DNA of 64,000 bases from Pseudomonas sp. MH9.2 (lineage in GTDB: Bacteria; Pseudomonadota; Gammaproteobacteria; Pseudomonadales; Pseudomonadaceae). This document shows, one piece after another, positions 10,086 through 19,605 of this stretch. The position numbers and the translations under genes are program-made. Each line of letters starts with the position of its first letter. Position 1 is the stretch's first letter. The stretch is taken from assembly GCF_034353875.1 (NCBI RefSeq), contig NZ_CP133784.1, positions 930,001-994,000 of the forward strand, written 5' to 3'. The notes under the pieces are model-generated. The model searched no databases and was not told the DNA's origin. It saw nothing but the letters and a program-made list of their open reading frames with translations.

Positions 10086-11636
10086 TCAACGAATCCCGAG
10101 TCGCCTGGCCAAGCGACTCAGGTTGGCACGATCCAGACCGAGTTCACGGGCGACATCGACCCATTTTCCCTCATGCCGGATCAACGCATCACTGATCAGT
10201 ACTTTCTGATAAGCATCAACCGAGGCTTTCAAACCCTCGCCATCCTTGACCTTGGGCGCGTCACCGATCATGACCGGTTCAACCATCGGAACTTGCTCGT
10301 CCAGGCCCAGCGCATAGGCATCGATGGTGAGAATACGCGGACGTTCGGCGTGACTGGATAAGGCCTTTAGCGTAGCGCGGCTGATCAAATGCTCAAGCTC
10401 GCGGACGTTGCCCGGCCAGGAATAGCTCACCAACAGTTTTTGAGCATCCTGGTTCATGCGCAAGCTGCGCAACCCCATGCGCGCGCGGTTTTCTTCAAGA
10501 AAAAAACCCGCCAACAGAAGCACATCCCGCCCTCGTTCACGCAACGGCGGCACCCGTAGCGGGTAGACACTCAGCCGATGATAGAGGTCGGCACGAAAAC
10601 GACCGGCGCGCACCTCTTCGGCGAGATCGCGGTTGGTGGCGGCAATGATTCGCACGTCGACATGATGCTCCTGATCGGAACCGACGCGCTGCAACTGGCC
10701 ACTCTGCAACACCCTGAGCAACTTTGCTTGAACCGGAAGCGGCAACTCGCCAACCTCGTCGAGGAATATCGTGCCACCGTCGGCCAGTTCGAACTTACCG
10801 CCGCGCCCACTGACAGCGCCAGAAAAAGCGCCTTTGACATGCCCGAACAACTCACTCTCGACCAGCAGCTCAGGCAACGCCGCGCAATTGAGGCTGATCA
10901 GGGGTTTTTGCGCCCGTGGCGAATGCAGGTGAATGGCTTCCGCCACCAGCTCTTTACCCACACCGGTTTCCCCAGTGATCAATACCGACAACGCGCTGTT
11001 GCCCACCAGTTGAATCTCTTGCAGCATGCCTTTGTGAACAGGGCTCTGACCAATCAGCTCACGCGGCCGACGTCCGCCTGCCGCACGCTTGTAGACCTCA
11101 GCCAACTGGCGCTGATCCTCAAAGCTGCGCGCCAGCTGATTGATCCGCTCACTGGCCATCACTGTCGCCGCAGCCAGGCTGGCGAAGGCTTCGAGATTGT
11201 CCAGATCGACCTTGCCAAAGCTCGACGGGTCCAGCGCATCCAGGGTAATCAGGCCCCAGGGTTTGTCCTGGAGGTACAGCGGACAGCCAAGGCAATCGTG
11301 GACTTCCAGATGCCCCTGATGACCCTCGACCAAACCGTCGTAAGGGTCAGGCAAGCCGCAATCCGTGGAAAACCGGGTCGGGCCACGGCTTTCAAGAAGA
11401 AGCTTGAGCCGAGGATGCTCCTCAACCTTGAATCGTCGGCCCAACGTGTCCGGACTCAACCCTTCTACCGACAACGGAATCAGCACATCGCCCTCAAGCT
11501 TGAGGAGCGCCACCGCATCGCACGGCAGTATCTGACGCAGGGCGCGCAGCAGGCGTCGATAGCGCTCATCATCCGGCAATTCGCGGGAAAGATCGGCGAC
11601 CAGCGGCACCAGTGCCAACAGTAAAGGGTTAGTCAT
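10086..11636 (-). CDS. norR: NorR-type nitric oxide-responsive sigma54 activator
   Basis: Bacterial enhancer-binding protein of 516 residues. An N-terminal GAF domain (about 1-165) carries the HDCLGCPL segment (113-120) and nearby R and D residues expected to hold the NO-sensing iron. The AAA+ domain has Walker A GETGVGKE (222-229), the sigma54 contact loop GAFSGA (269-274, with S for the usual T) and Walker B FLDEV (291-295). A Fis-type helix-turn-helix ends it (WVDVARELGLDRANLSRLARR). GGAG precedes ATG 11636. No hmp/fhp or norVW lies beside it, so its targets are elsewhere. P. putida and P. aeruginosa relatives are called FhpR. Confidence 0.92.
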   Translation of the reverse strand: MTNPLLLALVPLVADLSRELPDDERYRRLLRALRQILPCDAVALLKLEGDVLIPLSVEGLSPDTLGRRFKVEEHPRLKLLLESRGPTRFSTDCGLPDPYDGLVEGHQGHLEVHDCLGCPLYLQDKPWGLITLDALDPSSFGKVDLDNLEAFASLAAATVMASERINQLARSFEDQRQLAEVYKRAAGGRRPRELIGQSPVHKGMLQEIQLVGNSALSVLITGETGVGKELVAEAIHLHSPRAQKPLISLNCAALPELLVESELFGHVKGAFSGAVSGRGGKFELADGGTIFLDEVGELPLPVQAKLLRVLQSGQLQRVGSDQEHHVDVRIIAATNRDLAEEVRAGRFRADLYHRLSVYPLRVPPLRERGRDVLLLAGFFLEENRARMGLRSLRMNQDAQKLLVSYSWPGNVRELEHLISRATLKALSSHAERPRILTIDAYALGLDEQVPMVEPVMIGDAPKVKDGEGLKASVDAYQKVLISDALIRHEGKWVDVARELGLDRANLSRLARRLGIR

Positions 11637-11662
11637 TACGACTCCATTGTGGTCATTACGAC
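11632..11662. promoter_or_regulatory. Two NorR-type GT-N7-AC sites at the norR start
   Basis: The same 11 bases, GTCATTACGAC, occur at 11632-11642 and 11652-11662, exactly 20 bases apart. Each fits the GT-N7-AC core known for NorR enhancers, with GTCA-N3 intact and one change in the second TGAC. The left copy covers the norR start codon, so binding would block translation initiation or early transcription and suggests autoregulation. Confidence 0.5.
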
Positions 11663-11807
11663 TTATCGTCACGCTATCAAAATGACTCGAATAAATTTTA
11701 AACTACTGTTTTAAAAAGACTTTAAATTTTAATACCAGCATGACTCTGCGCCAGCCGCACAACCTACCACGTTAGGTTACCTGGATGAACCGCCTGACGG
11801 TGCTCAC

Positions 11808-12875
11808 TCAGTCGACATACTCCACATACCGCGCCATCAGATTAGGGCGGCGGAAGGTATCGATCTGATCGATCTGGCCGCGCATGTGGTAGAGAGCCCC
11901 TTCAAACGTTTCGTCGTCCATGTCGATCCACAACCGTGGATTACGGCCGACTTCGCGGTCGTATTGGGCCGTCACAGGGTCGAGGTGGCGGAATTCTTCG
12001 TAACGCGGCAAGTCGGGCAGCGGGCGGCTCGTGTCCATGTAGTTCTGCAGGAAATCCCACAGGGCACAGCACAACTCGCCAGCGCCCGCCGGAACCAGCG
12101 CGCCGAAGTTGATGACGATGTCGCGATAGCGGTGGGCTATGTACAGCACATTCATCGGCAGACCCTGGCGGTCCGGGGTCGTGGCGATATAGGCGTCGAA
12201 CTCATAGAATGGCGCGGTCAGTTCACCGATGGTGCCGTTCTTTTTGTATTCGCCGTGGTTGTCGTAATCAAACAGGGTGACAAGGCCCGTGCGACGGTTG
12301 ATTTCCCAGATCGGGCCTCGGGAGGGTTTGACCCAGAGGTGGGGGAAGTAGCGGATGACTAGTGAGGCAAGTGCCCAACAACAGGCGGGAAGCAAAACAA
12401 AAAAACATACGAAAGGAAGGAACTCTATTGAGGTGTGCTCCCAGCTTTTTCCCGTATCAATAGTGATTATGCCAACGTAAGCAAATAGGATTAGAGGGAT
12501 CATAAACCAAGTAAAAAACTTCCCTCCTCCATATATGTATATCCAGAAGTGCGAACGTCTAGACCATAAAGCAAACCTGAAACGTTCATGATCCTCCCTG
12601 TCATGAAAATCAACATGTTCATAAGGCGCCGGAACATAAGTACCCAATGCCAACTTTTCCTCTCGCTCTTTTACCCTGTTCTCCTGGCGACGTAGGCTGC
12701 TGGGTTTACGTTCAACCAGAAAGTCATCAGGTGCAACTTCCCGTGTCATCCCCCATGGCAGACGCACCTTGGCAACGCGTCGGATCCACGAACGCTCTGC
12801 CGAAGGCGGTTGTTTGGGGATCTGATCAGAGCGATAGGCTGTAGGCGCGTAGTAAGACGAGCTCATGGTAGTCAT
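11808..12875 (-). CDS. Membrane protein coupled to VasX-like effector (DUF6708-like; possible immunity protein)
   Basis: Protein of 355 residues with a charged N-terminal half, two strong membrane helices (FFTWFMIPLILFAYVGIITI and LPFVCFFVLLPACCWALASL) and a soluble C-terminal part containing WEINRRTGLVTLFDY. I believe this resembles DUF6708 but cannot confirm it. Its ATG overlaps the stop of the large effector gene (ATGA), so the two are translated together. This arrangement suits an immunity or helper protein for a membrane-acting type VI toxin. Bases about 12360-12660 are visibly richer in A+T than the flanks, as often seen in immunity genes. Confidence 0.6.
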   Translation of the reverse strand: MTTMSSSYYAPTAYRSDQIPKQPPSAERSWIRRVAKVRLPWGMTREVAPDDFLVERKPSSLRRQENRVKEREEKLALGTYVPAPYEHVDFHDREDHERFRFALWSRRSHFWIYIYGGGKFFTWFMIPLILFAYVGIITIDTGKSWEHTSIEFLPFVCFFVLLPACCWALASLVIRYFPHLWVKPSRGPIWEINRRTGLVTLFDYDNHGEYKKNGTIGELTAPFYEFDAYIATTPDRQGLPMNVLYIAHRYRDIVINFGALVPAGAGELCCALWDFLQNYMDTSRPLPDLPRYEEFRHLDPVTAQYDREVGRNPRLWIDMDDETFEGALYHMRGQIDQIDTFRRPNLMARYVEYVD

Positions 12876-15800
12876 TCGTCGCTCACCGCTTTATGGGTGA
12901 TTTCGTCGGCCCAGAAAAGGTGTTCGCCTTTTTCAAAATTGGGTTTGGCGTGGACCGGACCGAACGGGGTCGGGTCCTTGGGCGGTGGTGCGGGGAACAC
13001 CCAGGTGCGGCTGCCATCGTTAAATGACAATTGAGCACGGACCAGCCAGCGATAGATCTCGGCCGGGCGGCTTTTTGAGGGTTCCGCAGGCTGGTTGCGC
13101 GGCAACGTGACAAATACCTCTATCCCATTGAGCCTTGAACGATAGGCGACAGATTTCTCTCGGGTGAGCGAACTGCGCTCGTGACTCCATTCATGGCGCA
13201 ACGTGTAATGCGCTTCCGTTACCTGCTGCCTGCATTCAACCAGAGTATGGAGTTCCTGACTCAGCAGCCCCGGCAGATTGCTCTCGATAAGTATGCAAGT
13301 GTTGGCCTTCCGCACGCTGAAGGGCACCGGATTCCCGTCATTGATTTTGGGGGCGAATTCGTGGTCCGGATTAGGGCGCGAGCTGATGCGGATATCGGCA
13401 AACAAGCTGACCAGATAGTAGAAGGCCTGTTGCGGATCTTGCAGGTGGGGAATTCGGCCACTGGCGGGACCGAAGGGGCCAGCACGGAGCCAGTCTTCGA
13501 CCGCGTTGCTGCTGAGCCAGTAGGCGATGCCCGCGCCGACGCTGATCGCTATCAACGTGATCCAGCCCATTGGACCCAGGCCGAGGAACGTGGCGCCGCC
13601 GACCATCAAGGTGCTGGCGATGCCGGTCAAACCACCCGCAGCCATCAGCAGATGGCCCCACATGGCATCGTCGCCCCATTGATAGGCATGCCAGGCGTCG
13701 TAGAGGTTGAGGCCGACAAAAATCGATCCTGCGCCGATCTGAGCGAGCAAGCGCCCCGTAAACTCCTTCAAGAAGTGCTTACTCAATGGGCCAAGAACTC
13801 GCTCTGCTGAGGTTTCGGAAATAGTGAATAGCGTCGTGCGAGCTGCGGCTAGAACGGATTGGCTGCTGGCCAATTTGACGGTCAGTGCCTCCATGGCGAT
13901 CAATAAATCTAATCCAGCTCCGACTGCCCCCCCTATAGCCCTCAATTGTCCTTTTTCTCGCTCGGAAGCTTCCCACGCTACCGACTCATTCCTCAAATTC
14001 CACAACTCCAACATCCCCACCGCCGCCGCAAACGGCGTCGAGTTCAGCGCCCGATACATCCACTCGCTCTGCAATGCGTTCCGGCTCTTCACCGCATCCT
14101 GTATGGCCGTTCCCTTGGTGGTGACCTGCTCGGTCATATTCAGTTGCCACGCCGCATTGACCCGTTGGTTCACGCCGCTGATCAGTCGCGACATCCGATG
14201 ATCGCGGGGCATGGCGATGACGACGGTATTGGCTCGTAGATCGCCTCCGGTGCGGTAATGGTCCTGGCCAACCTTCGACGACCCGGAGGGGCCTCGATAG
14301 TCGAGGTGAGGCCGTCGCAGGCGTTCTGACATCTCCGGCAAGTCGGTCAGGCCGAATACGTAGTAGTTCTTGTTTCTCGCCTCTTGGTGGCGCATGAAGT
14401 GTGCATCGCCAAAGGCCCCCGGCAGCATGCTGCGCAGTTGCGCCAAGGCCCGCTGACGTTGGCGCATGTTCAGCGCCGGGGCTGGGCGTTCGGCGCCAGG
14501 GACCGGAATGTGTTGGGTTGCGTTTAGCGCCTGTTCCGCCACATCCACCGAGCCTTGCAGGTTTTCGTGGAAGCTGATCAAGGTCGCCGCGACGACTTTC
14601 AGGGTGCCGGTCAGGGTGTTGTTGAGGCTGCCACTTTCCAGCAAACCTGCCAGTAAATGGGCGTCGAGCGTATTGAGTTGCTTGGCATCGACGGCGTCGC
14701 TGCTGACGGCCCCAAGCAGCGCGTTCGGCCGAAACAGGCCATTGCCGTCATTGATGTCGGCGACCGCGGGCTGAACATAGGGCGCCTCCATATCTTGCTG
14801 TGCGAGGTCGGGCCACAGCATCCGATGCAACGCATGCCCTTCTTCATTGGCCATTCGGCTGATCAGTTGTTGCCCGACACTGGCCTTGGCTTTGTAGAGG
14901 CTGATGCCGGTCACCGCGTCAGTGACATCGCCGTTGACCGCAAAGGGGTCCATTTGCGCGGGCGTCATGGCGAGGCTGGCGAACAGCCGACTGACGAAGT
15001 GCATGGCGGCGACGTAGTCGAAGCCGTCGAGGCTCAGGTGATCGGCCAGGGTTTGTTCGGTTTCTGCTTGTTGCAGGGTGTCGCTCAACAGCGCCTGACT
15101 CATGTCGAGCTGGCGCCAGAGTTGCACTCGTTCGCCGGTGGCGGTGAAGCGGTTGATGTCGATCCGACCCTGATCCTTGAGCTTCTCCATACCCTGATGC
15201 AGCGGATTTTTCTGCCCACCCACGGTCTGCGGCACGATCAATTGTTGCACCAGAAGCGCGCTGGCGTGATGGGTGTAATGGCTGGCGCGCTGGGCGCACA
15301 GGTTCAACAGATGTTGCTGGTCGTGAATCCGCGTCTGCACGTGGCGCAGGCGATAGTGCGGGTCGTGCAGCAGCACGCCGTACAGTTCGCGTTTTCGTGC
15401 ACTTAACAGCACATCAGCCACCGCTGGCTGCGCTTGCCAGAACTCATCGGCGATCTGGGTTTCGGGATCGCACACCTGTTCCAGCCAATGGGCCCAGGCG
15501 CCGGTTTCCACGGAGGTTGGCTGATAGGCCACTTCACCCTTCTCACAGCGAACCACATGCTGGCGCGCTGCGCTCAAGGCAATGGCCGGGAACTGCCCGC
15601 TCAGGTCGCACAGGTAGCGGCCCGGTTGGTCGAGCAGCCATTCGTAACCGGGTTGGCGGGCGCGTTGCGGGGCGACCAGGCTAACCGGGAAGGCGTGCGA
15701 GCTGAGGTTGAGCCTGGCGACATGCGCCGCGCCCGCCGCAGACTGGTTGGCCGCGTCATAGGCGTCGAATGCGCTGAACGCTTCGAGCATTGCCACGCCG

Positions 15801-16558
15801 TCCGGTTTATCGAGGAACACACGCTTGAATTTGTCTCGCGAACTGCGCAAGTCCGGGCTTTGGCAGCGTTGTGCGCGCAACGCCGGGTCTTGCTCAAGAC
15901 GTCGCAAGCGCGGCCCGCTGAGCTGCACCTCGCTGAAACAGAGCTGCGGCGACACCTGCTGATCGTTCCAGCTGGACGGCAACCAGATGTCCTCCAGCGC
16001 CTGCCCGGTGGCCAGTCGAGGGCCCTCCTCGATCTCGTCGCCCATGCGATAACGGTTGAGGTCGATGTCGTGATACGTGGTCTGCTCGTCTGCGACCCGC
16101 ACCTCCAGCTCGCGCCACAGCCGATCGCCCAAAAAGACATAAATGAACCCTGCGCGGCACAACACCGGCGTGCCGTGATCGTGGGCGCTGTTGGCGCCGG
16201 GCAGCGCAACGAAGGGCACCACCGGCATGATCTGATTCCACTGCGCGTCGAACTGGCGCAGGGTGATCGCGACCTCGGGCAAGAGCAGGCGAATGGGACT
16301 GCCTTCGACCGAGTCGATCTCCAGCCACAGACGGTGGGTGTAGTGATTTTTCCAGTTCCAGACGTGCAGGGCGCTGTCCACAAAGTAGGGCTTTTTCAGC
16401 GTTTCAGGCTTGTCTTCGGCAGTCAGGGTGTCCAGGCGTTTTCCGGCGTGGTCATAAAACGCCAGGCGCTGACTGGCCGGATGTTGGTTGCCGGTGACCT
16501 GTACGATCAATTTATTGATTTCGCAGCAGGGGCCGTCACTCAATGTGCTTTTGGCCAT
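12872..16558 (-). CDS. VasX-like type VI secretion effector (BTH_I2691-type)
   Basis: Large protein of 1228 residues. The N-terminus (MAKSTLSDGPCCEINKLIVQ) and the following VPFVALPGAN and CRAGFIYVFLGDRLWRELEV segments match the toxin VasX N-terminal region found in T6SS effectors. The last third has three to four hydrophobic segments, for example AIGGAVGAGLDLLIAMEAL, LMAAGGLTGIASTLMVGGA and MGWITLIAISVGAGIAYWL, as in colicin-like pore formers. The start at 16558 has GGAGGAG upstream. No vgrG, PAAR or T6SS structural gene is in the window, so it must use a system encoded elsewhere. Pore formation is inferred from family and helices. Confidence 0.8.
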   Translation of the reverse strand: MAKSTLSDGPCCEINKLIVQVTGNQHPASQRLAFYDHAGKRLDTLTAEDKPETLKKPYFVDSALHVWNWKNHYTHRLWLEIDSVEGSPIRLLLPEVAITLRQFDAQWNQIMPVVPFVALPGANSAHDHGTPVLCRAGFIYVFLGDRLWRELEVRVADEQTTYHDIDLNRYRMGDEIEEGPRLATGQALEDIWLPSSWNDQQVSPQLCFSEVQLSGPRLRRLEQDPALRAQRCQSPDLRSSRDKFKRVFLDKPDGVAMLEAFSAFDAYDAANQSAAGAAHVARLNLSSHAFPVSLVAPQRARQPGYEWLLDQPGRYLCDLSGQFPAIALSAARQHVVRCEKGEVAYQPTSVETGAWAHWLEQVCDPETQIADEFWQAQPAVADVLLSARKRELYGVLLHDPHYRLRHVQTRIHDQQHLLNLCAQRASHYTHHASALLVQQLIVPQTVGGQKNPLHQGMEKLKDQGRIDINRFTATGERVQLWRQLDMSQALLSDTLQQAETEQTLADHLSLDGFDYVAAMHFVSRLFASLAMTPAQMDPFAVNGDVTDAVTGISLYKAKASVGQQLISRMANEEGHALHRMLWPDLAQQDMEAPYVQPAVADINDGNGLFRPNALLGAVSSDAVDAKQLNTLDAHLLAGLLESGSLNNTLTGTLKVVAATLISFHENLQGSVDVAEQALNATQHIPVPGAERPAPALNMRQRQRALAQLRSMLPGAFGDAHFMRHQEARNKNYYVFGLTDLPEMSERLRRPHLDYRGPSGSSKVGQDHYRTGGDLRANTVVIAMPRDHRMSRLISGVNQRVNAAWQLNMTEQVTTKGTAIQDAVKSRNALQSEWMYRALNSTPFAAAVGMLELWNLRNESVAWEASEREKGQLRAIGGAVGAGLDLLIAMEALTVKLASSQSVLAAARTTLFTISETSAERVLGPLSKHFLKEFTGRLLAQIGAGSIFVGLNLYDAWHAYQWGDDAMWGHLLMAAGGLTGIASTLMVGGATFLGLGPMGWITLIAISVGAGIAYWLSSNAVEDWLRAGPFGPASGRIPHLQDPQQAFYYLVSLFADIRISSRPNPDHEFAPKINDGNPVPFSVRKANTCILIESNLPGLLSQELHTLVECRQQVTEAHYTLRHEWSHERSSLTREKSVAYRSRLNGIEVFVTLPRNQPAEPSKSRPAEIYRWLVRAQLSFNDGSRTWVFPAPPPKDPTPFGPVHAKPNFEKGEHLFWADEITHKAVSDE

Positions 16559-16571
16559 ATAAGGACTCCTC

Positions 16572-16603
16572 CATTCAGGTTTCGAGGAAACGAAGCCTGA
16601 ATG
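16572..16603. promoter_or_regulatory. Long inverted repeat abutting the effector ribosome site
   Basis: CATTCAGGTTTCG (16572-16584) pairs with CGAAGCCTGAATG (16591-16603) with a single mismatch and a six-base loop. On the minus strand the stem ends exactly where the effector's GGAGGAG ribosome site (16566-16572) begins, so it could be an operator or a 5' UTR hairpin controlling translation. Confidence 0.4.
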
Positions 16604-16798
16604 AAAGTGTGCAGGGAGTCTGTCGGACTCAGCAGAGAAGATCAGTGGGACTTTTCCCTGTTCGGAGGACTCATCTACAACCAATGGACTCGAGCGCGAG
16701 CCCAAGCCGCTCAAGCCCGCTGTAGACGGGGGGCGATGCAGTTTCCTAAACTGTCGCCTGCGATCGCGCGATGGGTGTAGATCTGGGGGCAGCAACTG

Positions 16799-17749
16799 AT
16801 GAACCGCAATGAATTGCGCAAGGCTGACATCAACTTGATGGTGGTCTTCGAAACCCTGATGCAAGAGCGCAATGTGACACGGGCCGCGCAAAAACTTTTT
16901 CTCGGGCAGCCGACGATCAGCGCTGCACTTAACCGCCTGCGAGTATTGTTCAACGACCCATTGTTTATCCGGATCGGCCATCGCATGGAACCGACCGCAC
17001 GGGCCGAGGAAATCATCCTGCACCTGTCGCCTGCGCTGGACGCCATGTCAGTGGCGCTGAGCCTGAGCCACGACTTCGATCCCGCAGTCAGCACCATGAC
17101 TTTTCGCATAGGCCTGTCCGACGATGTCGAGTTTGGCCTGCTGCCGCCCTTGTTGCGCGCCTTGCGCCAGGAAGCGCCGCAGATCGTGTGCGTGATCAAG
17201 CATGTGGACTCCTGGCGCATCCCGGACATGCTGGCCTCGGGAGAGATCACCATCGGCGTCAGCCAGACCCGTGAGCTGCCGGCCAACGCCAAGCGCAAGC
17301 TGCTCAGGCAAACCAAGCCAAGGGTGCTGCGCGCCGATGCATCATCGACCCCGCTGACCCTGGATGAGTACTGCTCACGCCCGCACGTCGTGGTCTCCCA
17401 CATCGCCAATGTCAGCGGCTTTGCTGACGAATGGCTCAAGGCGATCGGCCGCAAGCGCCACGTGGTGCTGGCGATTCCGCAGTACAGCACCTTGCCCGCC
17501 CTGATGGCCGGTACCGACTTGCTGGCAAACTTGCCCGACTACACGGCAACCGCCATGTCGGCCGCCTCCAGCCTGCTGTTCGATGAGCCCCTGCCCTTCA
17601 TGACGCCGACCCTCGACCTGTCGATGGTCTGGCTGAGCATCAATGACACCGACCCGGCCGAACGCTGGCTGCGCTCACGCTTGGAATCGTTCATGAGCAA
17701 CATGCAGCAAGAAACGCCCGTCACCGCTGGCGCAGTCTTTGGCGTTTAG
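16799..17749 (+). CDS. LysR-family transcriptional regulator
   Basis: Regulator of 316 residues. The winged helix-turn-helix is at about 9-70 (LRKADINLMVVFETLMQERN, AAQKLFLGQPTISAALNRLR). The effector domain follows (TFRIGLSDDVEFGLLPPLL and later SMVWLSINDTDPAERWLRSR). The D-x-N-L-x-V-F-E-x-L-M start is typical of the NodD/LeuO-like LysR group. It is divergent from the VasX-like effector gene and could control it, but no T-N11-A site was clearly assigned. The target and inducer are unknown. Confidence 0.88.
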   Translation: MNRNELRKADINLMVVFETLMQERNVTRAAQKLFLGQPTISAALNRLRVLFNDPLFIRIGHRMEPTARAEEIILHLSPALDAMSVALSLSHDFDPAVSTMTFRIGLSDDVEFGLLPPLLRALRQEAPQIVCVIKHVDSWRIPDMLASGEITIGVSQTRELPANAKRKLLRQTKPRVLRADASSTPLTLDEYCSRPHVVVSHIANVSGFADEWLKAIGRKRHVVLAIPQYSTLPALMAGTDLLANLPDYTATAMSAASSLLFDEPLPFMTPTLDLSMVWLSINDTDPAERWLRSRLESFMSNMQQETPVTAGAVFGV

Positions 17750-17766
17750 CCAAAGCTCCCGGTGAC

Positions 17767-19485
17767 TCAGTCGGTCGGCACCGGACTGACCACTGGTGCC
17801 CACTGCACATAACACACCACCACGGGCATCCCGTGCTCGGCACAGAAATCCAGCCAGCGCAGTTGGTTGTCCTGCAGGCGGTCGCCCGGCCCTTTGACTT
17901 CGATCATGCGATAGCGCTGCTCGTCCGGGTAAAACTGGATCAGGTCCGGCATACCCGTGCGATTGGCTTTGATGTCCAACAGCAGACGCCGAAACCAATG
18001 CCGCAGGTGATCAGCGGGCAAACAATGCAGTGCGTGTTCCAGCAGCTCTTCTGACAGGCTGCCCCAAAAAACGAAGGGCGATTGCAGACCGTATTTGGTT
18101 TTGAAGTGCCGGTGAATGGTGGTCTTGTAGGCGTCCGAATCCAGCTGTTCCAGACACTCGCTGAACAACCCGGCCCGGCGCTGATAGAAATCCGGGCTGT
18201 AGAGATCGCTGGGAGCACTCTGGAACGGGTGAAAAAACGCGCCCGGCAGCGGCGCAAAAATCGCCGGCCAACACAGCAAGCCAAACAAGGAATTGATCAG
18301 TGCGTTCTCGACGTAATGCACCGGCCCTGCCTGATCGCCCAAATGCACTTGGATCAAGCGCTCAACAGAGGTATCAGCCGAGGGCGTCACCACCACGTCG
18401 AGTCGACTCAAGGCTCGCGTGCGCCGCTGACGCTCGACCGACAAACCCAGCTTGCGCTGCAAACGCGGGAGTATCCGCAATAGATGCTGCGCTTCGGCAT
18501 CACTTTCAGGCGCCGCTTGAGCCTGTTCGAGCAAGGCCATGGCTTGCTCATAGTCGGCACTGAGTTCCAGCACTCGAAGCCGCCGTGAACGCGCCCCAGG
18601 GTAGTCACATCGCTGATACACACTCAATGCCAGCGGCCAATCCTGAACGCGCTCCGCCTGTTGACCGATCCGGAACAACAGTTTGGCCCGGCGCATCCGC
18701 AGCCAGGCATTATCGGTGCCGATGGCGATGATCTGCCGGGCCAGGTCCTGCAGGTCATGGCCCTCTTCAAGCCCTTGACGGCAGGCATGCAAGTGCAGGC
18801 AAATATCGATGTCCGCCCGCGCGGTGAGGCCTCGGGAATCCAGCGAAAACTCGACCTTTTCATAGCGATAGATACCCAGGTCAGCCAGCACAAACTCAGA
18901 CCACTCCTGGCTCAGGTTGCCAAAATACAGCAACCGCAATCGGTCACAGATGGGCATGACAGTGAGGCCGAAGATCACGTCCTCACACCCGGCAAACCAC
19001 TGTGCCAGCGTTTGCCGCTGTTCGTAGTGCGGCTGCAGTCGCATCAACAGGTCGGTCTTTTTCTCCGTGCTTTTTATCGCATGCGCCTGGAAACAGGCAG
19101 TCAACTCTGACTTGCGCAGCAGCCCGAATAACGCCTCCAGACTGATGGCCGGGAACTGATCGACCCAACCATTCTCGAGCAACGGCATGACCGCGTCCCA
19201 CACCGCGCCAAGCTCCGGATAGCTCAGCTTGCTTGCTCGAAACAATGTGCCCTTGCGCATGACCATCCGCACCAGCAAACCCTGAGCCGTTTTCGGCAAA
19301 CCGGCAAAATCGACGATAAATTGCCGTTCCTGCTCATCGAGCAGGTCGTCGTAACGCTGAGCGATCCACTCCAGCACCTGATGGAAGTTTTCCAGGTAAT
19401 AAAACGGTTTTTCGAGGGGCGAGGTGTTCACGGTTTGAGGTTCACGCAACGTTTTTTGGAAGTCGTCAGGATACTGGTTATCCAT
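17767..19485 (-). CDS. FAN1-like structure-specific nuclease (VRR-NUC)
   Basis: Protein of 572 residues related to Fanconi-associated nuclease 1, which cuts flapped DNA and interstrand crosslinks. The C-terminal VRR-NUC domain has PD at 513-514 and E529-V-K531 in MPDLIQFYPDE and MIEVKGPGD. The spacing D-15-E-2-K is the same as recalled for P. aeruginosa FAN1 (D507, E522, K524). The N-terminal part contains a SAP-like region, and a TPR-like helical middle includes WLRMRRAKLLFRIGQQAERV. It converges with the LysR gene (17-base gap). Length fits the bacterial family. Confidence 0.85.
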   Translation of the reverse strand: MDNQYPDDFQKTLREPQTVNTSPLEKPFYYLENFHQVLEWIAQRYDDLLDEQERQFIVDFAGLPKTAQGLLVRMVMRKGTLFRASKLSYPELGAVWDAVMPLLENGWVDQFPAISLEALFGLLRKSELTACFQAHAIKSTEKKTDLLMRLQPHYEQRQTLAQWFAGCEDVIFGLTVMPICDRLRLLYFGNLSQEWSEFVLADLGIYRYEKVEFSLDSRGLTARADIDICLHLHACRQGLEEGHDLQDLARQIIAIGTDNAWLRMRRAKLLFRIGQQAERVQDWPLALSVYQRCDYPGARSRRLRVLELSADYEQAMALLEQAQAAPESDAEAQHLLRILPRLQRKLGLSVERQRRTRALSRLDVVVTPSADTSVERLIQVHLGDQAGPVHYVENALINSLFGLLCWPAIFAPLPGAFFHPFQSAPSDLYSPDFYQRRAGLFSECLEQLDSDAYKTTIHRHFKTKYGLQSPFVFWGSLSEELLEHALHCLPADHLRHWFRRLLLDIKANRTGMPDLIQFYPDEQRYRMIEVKGPGDRLQDNQLRWLDFCAEHGMPVVVCYVQWAPVVSPVPTD

Positions 19486-19605
19486 ACAGATTCCAGCATC
19501 GCATTCACATCAACTGCATTCGACTGATCAGTGGCGTGCAATGGTGACGCGCGACCAGCGCAGCTGACGATAGAATTGCCCTACGTACGATCTCAAGGTA
19601 CCGAC

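Noticed and set aside
16559..17023. N-terminal extension of the VasX-like protein by 155 codons
   Set aside because: It would overlap the divergent LysR gene, lacks family similarity, and a strong ribosome site with a family-like start lies at 16558.
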